Positions 8,556 through 17,580 of a stretch of 64,000 bases of DNA are shown piece by piece. The stretch lies in the NCBI GenBank assembly GCA_012026795.1, contig VEPM01000014.1, forward strand, positions 1 through 64,000, given 5' to 3'. The stretch is from Candidatus Methanoperedens sp. (lineage in GTDB: Archaea > Halobacteriota > Methanosarcinia > Methanosarcinales > Methanoperedenaceae). Position 1 is the first letter of the stretch; each line of letters starts with the position of its first letter. The notes below the pieces were generated by a model that was not told the DNA's origin, searched no databases, and saw nothing but the letters and a program-made list of their open reading frames with translations. Position numbers and translations under genes: made by a program.

Positions 8556-9890
8556 CTATTTCCAATATGGTTTCCTCAGTTCAACATATGCATTGTGAGC
8601 CACAGTTGCTCCATTCGCCACGGCCACTACAACGAGGGCAAGATCAGAAGCGATATCACCGACAGCATAAATCCCATCAATATTGGTCTTCTGGGCCTTA
8701 TCAGTCTTAAGATATCCTTTATCATCCATCTCAAGACCGATCTTCTTGAAAATCTCAGTGTTTGGGATCAGGCCTACAGCCAGCACGACAGAATCAACAA
8801 CCTGCTGGATGATTTCATCTTCCTTCAGGTCTTTCATTACCACTTTTTCGACTTTATCCGTGCCTGAAATCTCAACAACTTCGGTATTATAAAGCACCTT
8901 GATTTTATCGATCTCTTTAAGGCGCTCGATTTTATTCGGTACTGCCTTTAATTCACCACTCCTGCAGGCAATAGTAATAAGATCCGCTGTATCGGCAAGG
9001 CTTAAAGCTGCTTCTGCTGCTGAATTCCCGCTTCCTACTATTATGACGCGCTTCCCTTCGAAATTCTGGGGGTTTCTTACATAATAATATACTCCCCTTT
9101 CATCCTTGCTGAATTTCTCTTCACCCTTTATACCGCCTGTCGCGGGAGAACTGCCAGTTGCAAGAACCAGGATCTTACCTCTGTATTCCCCGCTTTCTGT
9201 AATGACCAACTTGTCTTGCGTGATCTCATTCACCCGCTCCTTTTTCATTTCAACCTTCAGTTTCTTTGCTTCATTCATCCAGCTATTGATAAGATCGGAA
9301 CATGTTGATTTTTCACAGAGCCCGGGGAAATTCTCGATCATCTTGTCCGGGCATAACCATGACAGGATACCGCCCCAGCTGGAAGCTTCAAATATCGCTG
9401 TCTTAAGTCCCCGGTATGCACACAGAATCCCTGTGGCCAGCCCGCCCGGGCCGCCGCCCACTATGATCACGTCAAAATCATATCTCTCAGCTTCAAGCTT
9501 TGCCTTCTCCTCTTTTTTAGACATATAATCCTTGATGGCTGCATGAAGAGCATCTGCTGCAAGGTTAGAGCAGTGCATCTTGATAAGGGGCAAACCTCCA
9601 AGTTCCTCAGCAACCTCACCCCGCGTTATCTTAAGGGCTTCCTCAAGAGTTTTTCCGATAGCCATTTCCGTAATCATACTGCTTGTTGCAATAGCAGACC
9701 CGCAGCCGAAAGTCTTGAATTTCACATCTTTCAGGATATTATTCTCGACTTTGATCTGCATCTCCATTAAGTCACCACACACCGGATTTCCAACTCTTCC
9801 TATACCATCTGCATCCTTTATCTGCCCCACATTTCTCGGATTCCTGAAATGATCCATTACCTTTTCTGAATATTCGAATTGTTCTTCCAT
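8556..9890 (-). CDS. IscU-type Fe-S scaffold fused to an FNR/thioredoxin-reductase-like flavoprotein
   Basis: This 444-residue protein joins two domains. Residues 1-125 are an IscU/NifU-N scaffold with the three cluster-binding cysteines: C38 in GNPVCGD (D40 also conserved), C63 in FGCGSAIATSS and C107 in KMHCSNLAADAL. Residues 137-444 form a two-dinucleotide-fold flavoprotein. They include FAD motif VIIVGGGPGGLATG, NAD(P)H motif VIIVGSGNSAAEAAL and the late FAD motif IYAVGDIASD. The thioredoxin-reductase CxxC expected just before the NAD(P)H motif is replaced by YYVR, as in YumC-type ferredoxin-NAD(P) reductases. The gene starts 1 bp after the IscS-like gene ends. I infer that the flavin domain supplies electrons for cluster assembly; direct evidence is lacking. 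Confidence 0.88.
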   Translation of the reverse strand: MEEQFEYSEKVMDHFRNPRNVGQIKDADGIGRVGNPVCGDLMEMQIKVENNILKDVKFKTFGCGSAIATSSMITEMAIGKTLEEALKITRGEVAEELGGLPLIKMHCSNLAADALHAAIKDYMSKKEEKAKLEAERYDFDVIIVGGGPGGLATGILCAYRGLKTAIFEASSWGGILSWLCPDKMIENFPGLCEKSTCSDLINSWMNEAKKLKVEMKKERVNEITQDKLVITESGEYRGKILVLATGSSPATGGIKGEEKFSKDERGVYYYVRNPQNFEGKRVIIVGSGNSAAEAALSLADTADLITIACRSGELKAVPNKIERLKEIDKIKVLYNTEVVEISGTDKVEKVVMKDLKEDEIIQQVVDSVVLAVGLIPNTEIFKKIGLEMDDKGYLKTDKAQKTNIDGIYAVGDIASDLALVVVAVANGATVAHNAYVELRKPYWK

Positions 9891-9891
9891 A

Positions 9892-11055
9892 TCATTTCCT
9901 CACATAAAGAGGTGACAATTCCCTCAATCTTGCAACGATCTTCGGGACTGACCCAATGACATAATCCACATCTTCTTCGGTGTTGCCGCGTCCAAGCGTA
10001 AGTAATAACGAGCCGTGAGCTTCCTCATGCCGCAGTCCCATCGCGATAAGAACATGCGACGGCTCAAGAGTTTTTGAAGAGCAGGCCGATCCTGTGCTTG
10101 CTGTTATCCCCATGTCATTAAGCTGTAGTATGATGCTTTCACCTTCTATGAAGCTGAACCTGAAACTTGCATTATTGGGAAGCCTTTTTGTCCTGTGGCC
10201 TGTAAGATAGGTATATTCCAATTTGAGGATATTATCGATAAGCTTGTCCCGCATTTTCATATTTCTTGAGCTTTGCTCAGACATCTCTTTTTGTACGATC
10301 CCGGCGGCTTTACCCATCCCGACGATACCCGGAATATTCTCTGAACCACTTCTCATCCCGAATTCCTGCCCTCCACCGAGCATGAAAGGAATAATTCTTA
10401 TGCCCTGCTTGATATAAAGTGCTCCCACACCTTTCGGACCGCCAAGGTCATTTGAGGAAATGGTCAAAAAATCGATATGTTCCTTTTCAACATCCACCGG
10501 AATCTTACCAACCGCGGCAGTCCCGTCAACATGGAACATTACCTTATGGTCAGAAGCGATCTGGCCAATTTCCCCTATCGGCTGGACCGTTCCAACTTCG
10601 CCGTTGGCATACATTATTGAAATCAGGATCGTTTTTCCTGTTATGGCATTTTTTACCTGTTCGGGATTCAGGAGCCCGTCCTTATCCACGGGAAGATATG
10701 TGACATCAAATCCATTTCTTTGCAGGTCTTTTAAGGTATTCATCACTGACATATGCTCTATCGAAGTTGTGATTATATGATTCCCTTTATCCTTATAACG
10801 TAAAGCTGCGCCCCGGATTGCAAGGTTGTTGGATTCTGTTGCACAGGAAGTGAATATAATGCTCTTTGGATTTGGTGCGCCAATCAATTTTGCCACGCTG
10901 ATCCGTGCGTTCTCCAGTTCTCTCTTTGCTTTACGCCCCTGCGAGTGAAGGGATGACGGATTCCCGATCTCTATCTGGAAAAACGGTATCATGGCTTCAA
11001 GCACGCGTTCGTCTATGGGTGAAGCTGAGCCGTAATCCATGTAAACCTGTTTCAT
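9892..11055 (-). CDS. IscS/NifS-like protein lacking the PLP-binding lysine
   Basis: The 387-residue class V aminotransferase-fold protein starts at ATG 11055. The frame extends to 11169, but that stretch overlaps the DsrE-like gene. AGGAGG lies at 11071-11076, and MKQVYMDYGSASPID is the usual IscS N-terminus. The active-site Cys is present (C325 in TGSACSS), as are His101 and Asp177 (FHVDG). The Schiff-base segment, usually S-x-H-K-x-x-G-P-K-G, reads S-S-N-D-L-G-G-P-K-G, so the lysine is Asp203. The family Gln near PLP is Ala. Archaeoglobus fulgidus IscS is known to have this Lys-to-Asp change and forms an IscS-IscU complex. Conventional PLP-dependent desulfuration is therefore doubtful here. 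Confidence 0.9.
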   Translation of the reverse strand: MKQVYMDYGSASPIDERVLEAMIPFFQIEIGNPSSLHSQGRKAKRELENARISVAKLIGAPNPKSIIFTSCATESNNLAIRGAALRYKDKGNHIITTSIEHMSVMNTLKDLQRNGFDVTYLPVDKDGLLNPEQVKNAITGKTILISIMYANGEVGTVQPIGEIGQIASDHKVMFHVDGTAAVGKIPVDVEKEHIDFLTISSNDLGGPKGVGALYIKQGIRIIPFMLGGGQEFGMRSGSENIPGIVGMGKAAGIVQKEMSEQSSRNMKMRDKLIDNILKLEYTYLTGHRTKRLPNNASFRFSFIEGESIILQLNDMGITASTGSACSSKTLEPSHVLIAMGLRHEEAHGSLLLTLGRGNTEEDVDYVIGSVPKIVARLRELSPLYVRK

Positions 11056-11074
11056 GTTGTTACTTGAAAACCTC

Positions 11075-11434
11075 CTAAAACCACATAGTGCCATCAGCTT
11101 CAAGGACAAGGTCGTTAAGCGTAGCAGCTCCCACGACCTCGGCTGAAGGAATAAAATCACCAGTCTCAAGATTGATGAGCTGGCAGCTCTGCTCGCAGAC
11201 CATGAGTTTTACACCTGCTTTTACGGTCTGGTCCATTACTTCCTTAAGAGTAGGAAAAGAACCCATCTTAATTTTTTCAGCGTTTCCTTTTTTCACAACC
11301 GTAACCCCCATCCCGAGGAAATAGATTATAGGATCAATTTCCATCGCCTTTGCAGTCTGCGCAAGGATAAAAGGGGAATAAAGTCGCTCAGGTCTATCGA
11401 TTCCGCTTGTCTGGACATATAATAGGTTTGTCAT
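11075..11434 (-). CDS. DsrE/DsrF-like family protein
   Basis: The protein is about 119 residues from ATG 11434, which is preceded by GGGAGAT. The longer frame to 11527 has no ribosome site. The DsrE-like alpha/beta fold is visible in TNLLYVQTSGIDRPERLYSP, then FILAQTAKAMEIDPIIYFLG and VKAGVKLMVCEQSCQL. The two cysteines in VCEQSC sit where sulfur-relay DsrE/TusD proteins carry their persulfide Cys, though the match is not decisive. Its stop codon overlaps the AGGAGG of the downstream IscS-like gene, implying coupling. Context suggests a sulfur-carrier or accessory role in Fe-S assembly. Confidence 0.75.
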   Translation of the reverse strand: MTNLLYVQTSGIDRPERLYSPFILAQTAKAMEIDPIIYFLGMGVTVVKKGNAEKIKMGSFPTLKEVMDQTVKAGVKLMVCEQSCQLINLETGDFIPSAEVVGAATLNDLVLEADGTMWF

Positions 11435-11528
11435 CGTATCTCCCAGTATGATATTATGTTTAATAATAGATACACTTTTGCATGTTATTTTATCGTGATA
11501 CCTCGCTGCTGCGATTGGGAGCTTCACT

Positions 11529-12779
11529 TTATGCGATCTTCATTTTACCATCAATCACAGATACATTATCCTGCAATTCACGCTTTTTCGATTCAATTTC
11601 GATTTTAAGTGAATCAAGCTGCTTTTTTGAAACATCAAGTTCTTTTTCAGATGCTATAAGCTTATCCTGCAAAGTGGATAACACATCGTTCAAATCTTTC
11701 TCATCCTTAATTATCTTCATCTTTGAAATTTCATCTTTTTTACGTTCGATATCCTTAACGATCGCATAATATTCCGTTTTCTTATCTCCAATAGATGATG
11801 ACGCCAGTTGAATCTGTGGAATGATTTTATCTGTTTTTGGAAGATTCAATACCCCGCTTTCAACGATTTTCTGTAATTCAACAAAGAACTCCGGAGGAAC
11901 ATCCACAGGACAGGATAAGCATAAATTCAATGCATCCCGGTCTTCGGGTTTAAGGACAAATCTGCCGCTATCACTTAATTGTTTCAGCCTGTTAATAACT
12001 TTATTCAGTGGTGATATTATGCTGTTAATTTCAGATATTTTCACTTTAGCATCATTTTCAAGCAAAACCAGTTCATCTTTTGACCTGGCATATTCTATCC
12101 AGGATTCACCCGTATACAGGAGGTTTTGTGCGTCCTGCTTTTCTCCGGTCTCTTTTTTCAATGAAACGATCTTTTTTTCGTTCTCTTTTATGGATCGTTC
12201 CATTTGCTCAATATCAAGAGTTATCTTCCTGATAACCTGTACAAGTTCCTGCGATTTATCCAGGGCGTCAAGCACTTGCTTTCTTGAATTAACAGGCTCA
12301 ATGAAATCATTAAGAAGCCTCCCAAGGGAATTAACATCAGCAATAACATTTTTTGATTCCTCAAGATACACAAGTTTCGTATATTGATAGCTTTTCATCA
12401 TATTCTCAAGGCATATCCCCAGGGTCTGGATTGCGCTTTCATGAAAAGCCGCTATTGATTTTACATCTTTTTCCCCGGGGACAGTTATGTTCTCAAGAAG
12501 CATCCTCACCTGCTTTGCCATATTATCCCTGTTGCTTGAAGCGACCTTGACTATCTTTAGATGGAATGTTCCTTCAGGCTTTGCGTTTTCAAGCTCGCCT
12601 GTGCTGTCTTTTATTTTCCTGAGTATTTTTTCGATCCGGGGATAAAAGGAAGACGTCTCCTTTTCTATTTTTTCAGAAATTTGCCGGGATCTCAATTCAA
12701 GCCATCCCGGAAGCTTATCCCCGGCTATTGTTTCTCCTTCATTATCTTTTTTTCCAAAGAGCCTTTCTATAAGTTTCAA
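11529..12779 (-). CDS. archaeal coiled-coil protein of unknown function
   Basis: The 416-residue soluble protein is largely helical, with long heptad-rich stretches (~185-270 and ~345-410, rich in K, E, L and I) and no signal peptide or membrane segment. A compact middle portion includes [17 protein letters not shown] recognise no enzymatic motif. The TTG start overlaps the TGA stop of the trpB2 gene (TTGA), so the two are probably translated together. A role as a structural or scaffold protein can only be guessed. Confidence 0.75.
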   Translation of the reverse strand: MKLIERLFGKKDNEGETIAGDKLPGWLELRSRQISEKIEKETSSFYPRIEKILRKIKDSTGELENAKPEGTFHLKIVKVASSNRDNMAKQVRMLLENITVPGEKDVKSIAAFHESAIQTLGICLENMMKSYQYTKLVYLEESKNVIADVNSLGRLLNDFIEPVNSRKQVLDALDKSQELVQVIRKITLDIEQMERSIKENEKKIVSLKKETGEKQDAQNLLYTGESWIEYARSKDELVLLENDAKVKISEINSIISPLNKVINRLKQLSDSGRFVLKPEDRDALNLCLSCPVDVPPEFFVELQKIVESGVLNLPKTDKIIPQIQLASSSIGDKKTEYYAIVKDIERKKDEISKMKIIKDEKDLNDVLSTLQDKLIASEKELDVSKKQLDSLKIEIESKKRELQDNVSVIDGKMKIA

Positions 12780-14083
12780 CTTGAGTCCTTCATATTCCCG
12801 CTGAAATAACTATCATATGCGCTCATATCAAAATGCCCGTGCCCGCTCAGGTTGAACAGGATCGTCTTTTTTTCACCGTTCTTCTTACATTCAAGTGCCT
12901 TATCTATTGCGCATTTAATTGCATGCGATGATTCAGGCGCAGGGACTATACCTTCACTTCTTGCGAACGTAACCGCGGCTTCAAATATCTCTTTCTGGTG
13001 ATATGCAACAGCATCTATAAGTTTATCGGTATATAACTGGCTCACAATCGGGGACATTCCATGGTACCGCAGCCCTCCTGCGTGGATAGATGGAGGTATA
13101 TATTCATGTCCCATCGTGTACATTTTCAAAAGGGGTGTAAGTTCGGCTGTATCTCCAAAGTCATACCTGAACTCTCCTTTTGTCAGGCTTGGACACGCGG
13201 TAGGTTCAACCCCTATCACTTTTACGTCATGTTTACCTGATATCTTATCACTGAGGAAAGGAAAACTAATGCCTGCAAAATTACTTCCGCCGCCAACACT
13301 TCCGATTATATAATCCGGATATTCTTCAACCCGGGCAAGCTGTTCTCTGGCTTCCAGGCCAATGACTGTCTGGTGAAGCATTACATGGTTCAAAACGCTC
13401 CCGAGTGAATAATGCGTATCCTCATGGCTTGCAGCATCCTCAATAGCTTCACTTATTGCAATCCCGAGACTGCCTGGTGATCCGGGATCTTTAGACAATA
13501 TCTTTTTTCCTGAATTTGTAAGGTTGCTTGGAGACGCGATAACATCAGCGCCCCACAGATGCATTAGTGACCTGCGGTATGGTTTTTGCGTAAAACTTAC
13601 TTTTACCATATACACAGTGCATTTAAGGCCGAAATACGAAGTTGCGAGTGCGAGTGCACATCCCCACTGTCCTGCTCCGGTTTCGGTCGCCAGCCTTTGT
13701 GTCCCTTCTTTCATATTATAATATGCCTGGGCTATTGCAGTATTGGGTTTATGGCTGCCTGCCGGGCTTATACCTTCATACTTATAATAGATCTTTGCCG
13801 GAGTTTTCAGGGCAGCTTCAAGACGATGAGCCCTGTAGAGGGGAGAAGGACGCCATAATGCATAGATATCCCTGACTTCATCAGGGATCGGAATGAACCT
13901 GTCCTGGCTGACTTCCTGCTTGATAAGTTCCATAGGAAATATTGGCGAAAGATCTTTCGGACCTATCGGTTCTTTAGTTCCCGGATTTAGAGGCGGAGAT
14001 ACCGGGGTAGGCATATCCGGGAGGATATTATACCATTTCCTGGGAATGTCATTTTCATCTAAAAGTATTTTTGTTTTTTGCAT
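12776..14083 (-). CDS. trpB2: TrpB2-type tryptophan synthase beta-like PLP enzyme
   Basis: The 435-residue PLP fold-II enzyme starts at ATG 14083, which is preceded by GGAG. The PLP lysine lies in GSHKPNTA, and the phosphate-binding glycines are in [11 protein letters not shown]. The extended N-terminal region ([20 protein letters not shown]) and greater length distinguish TrpB2 from TrpB1. TrpB2 proteins can make tryptophan from indole and serine without tight TrpA association; some may act as serine deaminases. No trpA is nearby, and the trp operon at 45.4-49.5 kb lacks trpB. The gene overlaps the following coiled-coil gene by 4 bp. Confidence 0.9.
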   Translation of the reverse strand: MQKTKILLDENDIPRKWYNILPDMPTPVSPPLNPGTKEPIGPKDLSPIFPMELIKQEVSQDRFIPIPDEVRDIYALWRPSPLYRAHRLEAALKTPAKIYYKYEGISPAGSHKPNTAIAQAYYNMKEGTQRLATETGAGQWGCALALATSYFGLKCTVYMVKVSFTQKPYRRSLMHLWGADVIASPSNLTNSGKKILSKDPGSPGSLGIAISEAIEDAASHEDTHYSLGSVLNHVMLHQTVIGLEAREQLARVEEYPDYIIGSVGGGSNFAGISFPFLSDKISGKHDVKVIGVEPTACPSLTKGEFRYDFGDTAELTPLLKMYTMGHEYIPPSIHAGGLRYHGMSPIVSQLYTDKLIDAVAYHQKEIFEAAVTFARSEGIVPAPESSHAIKCAIDKALECKKNGEKKTILFNLSGHGHFDMSAYDSYFSGNMKDSS

Positions 14084-14173
14084 GGAAATAACTCCAGAAC
14101 TACTATTTACTTGGGGGTATATCAAACTTGATGAAAAAATCAGTGAAATATCATCATTATTATTTCATGATAC

Positions 14174-15301
14174 CTAATTCTTTGTCCACGTTATCCAATT
14201 ACTAAATTCCTCGTCCGATATGACATTATCTCCATATGCCCTGACATAAATTCTAAAGTTTCTCCCTGTAGGAGCATGAAGATTTTTGACATTATACGTA
14301 TAACTGCTCTCTGGCTCTATCTGAACGTATTGGCTTTCTATCTGACTCCAAACCTTTGAAGTGTCGGATGTTTGCAGAGCAACATAAATTTTGGTGTTTT
14401 TGGCAGTTTCTGATCCAAGGTTTTCAACTGTGACATCTACATCTGTATAAACATCTTTAGAATTGTATTCGTATTTTGAAGTAAATTTTACATCTAAAAC
14501 CGGCCTTGCATAAATAGTAATGATTTTGGCTTTTGAATTTTTATATTCATCTGGTAATTGTCCAACTGGCCAGTTTTCGCCTGTTGTTTCCAGATAGCAA
14601 TATCTTTGACCATTGAAATTATATGAATATCCCGATATATCAGGACTGCATTTAATTCCTACTGCCATATGTTTTGGCAATTCAATCAATACTACCCCAT
14701 ATCCCATTTCTTGAAGTATTGCTGTTGCCAAAATCGATGTGTCTTCGCAATCACCCCCGTCGTCGTAGAGAGTTTCGTAGGGAAATCTCGGATACTCATC
14801 AAAGCCTGTAGTAACTTTGTCTGAAGTGTATGGAAGAGATTGTATAAAAGAAATTGTCAGATAAGGAATCTCTGAATCAGTTAACCCGTTATCTTTTCCG
14901 ACTTTTTTGAGAGTAGTTGCTATGCTTTTAATTAGTACGTCATCGTAAGGATCAGACGCGAATAAATCGTAATCTCTTGAATGGCTTCTACTCTTGTATG
15001 CGTTATAAATTCCGTCATCAAAATTCATTGTTAAATACCATTCAGTTCCCCCATAATTCCAAGTAAACTTTCTCTGGAAAGTTTTATCTGGTTCAAAATC
15101 AGTTTCGCCTGTCGGAGTTATAATTACCGGTTCAGGCGTGGGTAAAGAAGAGGGCGTGTTAATCGGAGATAGTCTTGGAGTAGGAGTAGGAAAGTATGTA
15201 GTTGTAGCTATAATTTGTGTTTCTGGAGTTGGTCCATTAGAGTCAATACATCCTGATATTAAAAATATAATTAATATCAAAAATATTTGTTTAATAAACA
15301 T
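14174..15301 (-). CDS. secreted lipoprotein with a transglutaminase-like domain
   Basis: The 375-residue protein has a lipobox signal peptide (LIIFLISGC, lipidated Cys18) and a Pro/Thr-rich linker (~25-60). A transglutaminase-like papain-fold domain follows, with Cys in GGDCEDTSILATAIL, His in PKHMAVGI and the acidic third position in YLETTG. The C-terminal ~100 residues form a beta-sandwich of CARDB type (VDVTVENLGSETAKNTKIYV). It is probably an extracytoplasmic protease or peptidoglycan-independent cell-surface amidase-like enzyme; the substrate is unknown. A TTTAAATC-like element lies upstream. Confidence 0.8.
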   Translation of the reverse strand: MFIKQIFLILIIFLISGCIDSNGPTPETQIIATTTYFPTPTPRLSPINTPSSLPTPEPVIITPTGETDFEPDKTFQRKFTWNYGGTEWYLTMNFDDGIYNAYKSRSHSRDYDLFASDPYDDVLIKSIATTLKKVGKDNGLTDSEIPYLTISFIQSLPYTSDKVTTGFDEYPRFPYETLYDDGGDCEDTSILATAILQEMGYGVVLIELPKHMAVGIKCSPDISGYSYNFNGQRYCYLETTGENWPVGQLPDEYKNSKAKIITIYARPVLDVKFTSKYEYNSKDVYTDVDVTVENLGSETAKNTKIYVALQTSDTSKVWSQIESQYVQIEPESSYTYNVKNLHAPTGRNFRIYVRAYGDNVISDEEFSNWITWTKN

Positions 15302-15353
15302 TGCATATTTAAGTAATATTGGAATTTCACAAAATCACTATTTTTTTAAATCA

Positions 15354-15575
15354 CTATTTTTTTATAAGTCTTTCTTTTATGAAATAAATACTGATCGCCA
15401 GCACCGAAAGTGCATAAAACGCATCAAATATGGGCCTATATTTGTATTGAATGAAGTTCCCTATGAGCATATTTATGGCGTTATACAGATTGAAAATAGC
15501 TATCAAAGCGAATAACATTGCTATTAAAAATATTCCCAGATAAAAATAATCCTCGATTTTTTCCTTATTGACCAT
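15354..15575 (-). CDS. small two-helix membrane protein
   Basis: The 73-residue protein has two hydrophobic segments (~11-36 and ~47-66) and a basic tail. I do not recognise a family. It starts 1 bp after the stop of the upstream surface protein gene (15577), so it is almost certainly co-transcribed with it. It may be a partner or anchor of that protein. Confidence 0.6.
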   Translation of the reverse strand: MVNKEKIEDYFYLGIFLIAMLFALIAIFNLYNAINMLIGNFIQYKYRPIFDAFYALSVLAISIYFIKERLIKK

Positions 15576-15576
15576 T

Positions 15577-16578
15577 TCATGACCTCCTTCTTAATATAAA
15601 AACAACTAAAAGAGCTGATATTGCTGCAAATATTTCAAATCCCGGTTCTTTAGGCGCCTCTGAATATGCCGGAGCCGGAGTTGGATATGGTTTACCTTCT
15701 TCCCTTTGTCCATCTGCACTCTCACGCACGAACTTGGAAACCTCGATATTCGTTTTTTTCTCCACGCTTTCTTTGGGAACTGTCTTTGTTGGTGCAAGAA
15801 GCACAGGCTTTTCCCATGTGTTTATCATGGTATCTCCCCGCCACAGCTCCACAACTACCATATAATTATATTCATCAGGAACAACAAGCTGCACGCTTCT
15901 GACTGCGGTCGTCTCATTCACGATCGCGCCTGTCTCGGCATTTGTTTTATCTGCAATAAGGTTGGATGTTGCCTCTCTTGCTTTGACGGTCATTTTCAGG
16001 TTCTCGGAAATATCCGGGCCTCTATTCTCAAGGTAAATATCGGATTTTATTGAGACCTTTCCAGCCGACACACCGCCAACCGTGAAATCGATATTATTTA
16101 GTGTGACCCCGCTGCGCTTTGATTCAGGTGTCAGAGCATTCAATCCCCGGATGCTGACTGTGCCGCTATCGCGAATGGTTCCATTATCATAAAGAAGAAT
16201 ATTCAACTCATATCCGCCATTTCTCTCTACATTAAGGCTCGTTGAAACAGATAAGGTTTTTTCTATATCGGATTCTGTTTCGGGTATCGGGGCAGAAACC
16301 TGGGTCTCAAGTAGCCTTGTGTCACTGTTTATAGCCTTTATTAACATTGATGCATTCCGGGTCTTGCCTCCGTTATGATTTATGTATGCAGTGACATTCA
16401 ATTCTATCCGCGCACTTGTCACTTCGACTGGCTTGACATCAACATCGCGGATAGAGACAGATGAAGGAGGAATCCAGGGTGTATCTTTTTGAAGAACATC
16501 TTTATTAATCAGGACTATGGCAAATGATAAAATCAACATGGATGCCAATATTATTGAGAGAATATAACCAGGTTTCAT
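15577..16578 (-). CDS. secreted beta-sandwich surface protein with PGF-CTERM-like anchor
   Basis: The 333-residue protein has an N-terminal signal anchor (~5-25) and two beta-rich repeat domains (~45-150 and ~160-265), each built around DVDVKPVEVTSARIELNVTA-like strands. It has several N-x-S/T sites, a Pro-rich linker, and a C-terminal tripartite tail. That tail consists of PGFE, a hydrophobic stretch (IFAAISALLVVFIL) and RRRS. Such a tail marks archaeosortase A substrates, which are cleaved and lipid-anchored at the cell surface. The function of the domains is unknown. Confidence 0.75.
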   Translation of the reverse strand: MKPGYILSIILASMLILSFAIVLINKDVLQKDTPWIPPSSVSIRDVDVKPVEVTSARIELNVTAYINHNGGKTRNASMLIKAINSDTRLLETQVSAPIPETESDIEKTLSVSTSLNVERNGGYELNILLYDNGTIRDSGTVSIRGLNALTPESKRSGVTLNNIDFTVGGVSAGKVSIKSDIYLENRGPDISENLKMTVKAREATSNLIADKTNAETGAIVNETTAVRSVQLVVPDEYNYMVVVELWRGDTMINTWEKPVLLAPTKTVPKESVEKKTNIEVSKFVRESADGQREEGKPYPTPAPAYSEAPKEPGFEIFAAISALLVVFILRRRS

Positions 16579-16665
16579 AATCCCATCTCTTAAACAATCA
16601 CTTTTAATATAAACTTTGTCACAGAATATATTTAATATCCGGCAGATACTTCCGAAAATGTGGAT

Positions 16666-16809
16666 TTAATAGTTCCAAAAAGCCAGATCTATTAGAACAG
16701 GAGTTTTTATTATTTTTATGTTATTCCCTTCAATATAGAGCTTCTCTATTTCCTTGCCGGAAAAACCAGCTTTTAATAATTTCGCTCTATCCTGTGAAGT
16801 TTCTAACAT
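16666..16809 (-). CDS. 47-residue conserved-looking small protein
   Basis: An ATG at 16809 is preceded by GGTGAT with 5-base spacing, a strong archaeal ribosome site, and opens a 47-codon frame ending TAA. The product begins MLETSQDRAKLLKAGFSGKE, continues with an IEKLYIEGNNIKIIKTPVLI amphipathic region, and ends in FWNY. I recall short methanosarcinal proteins of this K-L-L-x-A-G-F-(S/T)-G-K-x-I-E pattern, but cannot name a family. It occupies most of the 358-bp gap between two other genes; the rest is AT-rich with no other signal. Confidence 0.55.
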   Translation of the reverse strand: MLETSQDRAKLLKAGFSGKEIEKLYIEGNNIKIIKTPVLIDLAFWNY

Positions 16810-16936
16810 TCCAATCACCTATCTAACAAATATTATATCTATCCATTATGTATTAATTAAAAATGTATTTTTCAGCATATATAGATGACTTGAAATTTTA
16901 TGCTCAATATAATTGTTATCATTATGTTGAGATTAC

Positions 16937-17425
16937 CTAAAACTGGAGAAGCGTTCTCTGGAAAGGATCTTCAACTACACCCGTTAGCACCTGGTAATGT
17001 TTCTTTATCCGCTTCATCAGGTGCGCCCTGAAATCAGGATTTGGAAAAAGATATGCAGGATTTTTAATAACCGTCATGGTATTAAGATCAAATAGGCCTA
17101 TATCTTTTATATCAAATATTGCTTTTGAGAAGTGTTTTGCAGCGAGATAAAAATATTCACAGGTATCACGATATGTTTCAAGGTATGAAAGCGCGAGTTT
17201 TGGATTAACCACACCATTCCATTCCTTGATCTCGATTCCTACAATATAATATCTTTCGGATTTTTTGTAGACTGCAATTATATCCGCGAGGTTACAGGTG
17301 CTTTTTCGGCAAATGAAGGGCTTGATGTGCATCTCAGGTGTGTGAAAAACAGGGATGCCCCTGTCTGTAATGGAATTGACGATCTCATGGGAGTTGATTG
17401 TCATACCGAAGTGAGAGAACATCAT
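16937..17425 (-). CDS. PD-(D/E)XK-like nuclease-fold protein
   Basis: The 162-residue protein has a restriction-endonuclease-like core: an N-terminal helix, then Asp48 in NLADIIAVYKK, and Glu65-x-Lys67 in YYIVGIEIKEWNG. A helix follows with a Q/Y-rich face (ALSYLETYRDTCEYFYLAA). This D...ExK spacing is that of the PD-(D/E)XK superfamily, which includes nucleases and non-catalytic relatives. No methyltransferase or helicase is adjacent. Cellular role is unknown. Confidence 0.6.
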   Translation of the reverse strand: MMFSHFGMTINSHEIVNSITDRGIPVFHTPEMHIKPFICRKSTCNLADIIAVYKKSERYYIVGIEIKEWNGVVNPKLALSYLETYRDTCEYFYLAAKHFSKAIFDIKDIGLFDLNTMTVIKNPAYLFPNPDFRAHLMKRIKKHYQVLTGVVEDPFQRTLLQF

Positions 17426-17580
17426 TATATTCCAGCATGGGCTTCTTAAATAAAAGTGTTGTGTGCAGGGAGTGAAGGTGATTCTGTTATTCAGTAAAAC
17501 ACTGCAAAGGAAGCAAAGAAGGGCAAATTATTATATCAAATAAAATTGATTTAACACAACTTTATTTAAGTTGATCACAT

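Noticed and set aside
15138-15515. 125-codon plus-strand frame
   Set aside because: It covers the signal peptide and upstream region of the minus-strand lipoprotein and has no ribosome site or motif.
17426-17580. Cobalamin riboswitch upstream of cbiT
   Set aside because: The 155-bp leader has no B12-box-like sequence or suitable structure, and such riboswitches are not expected in archaea.
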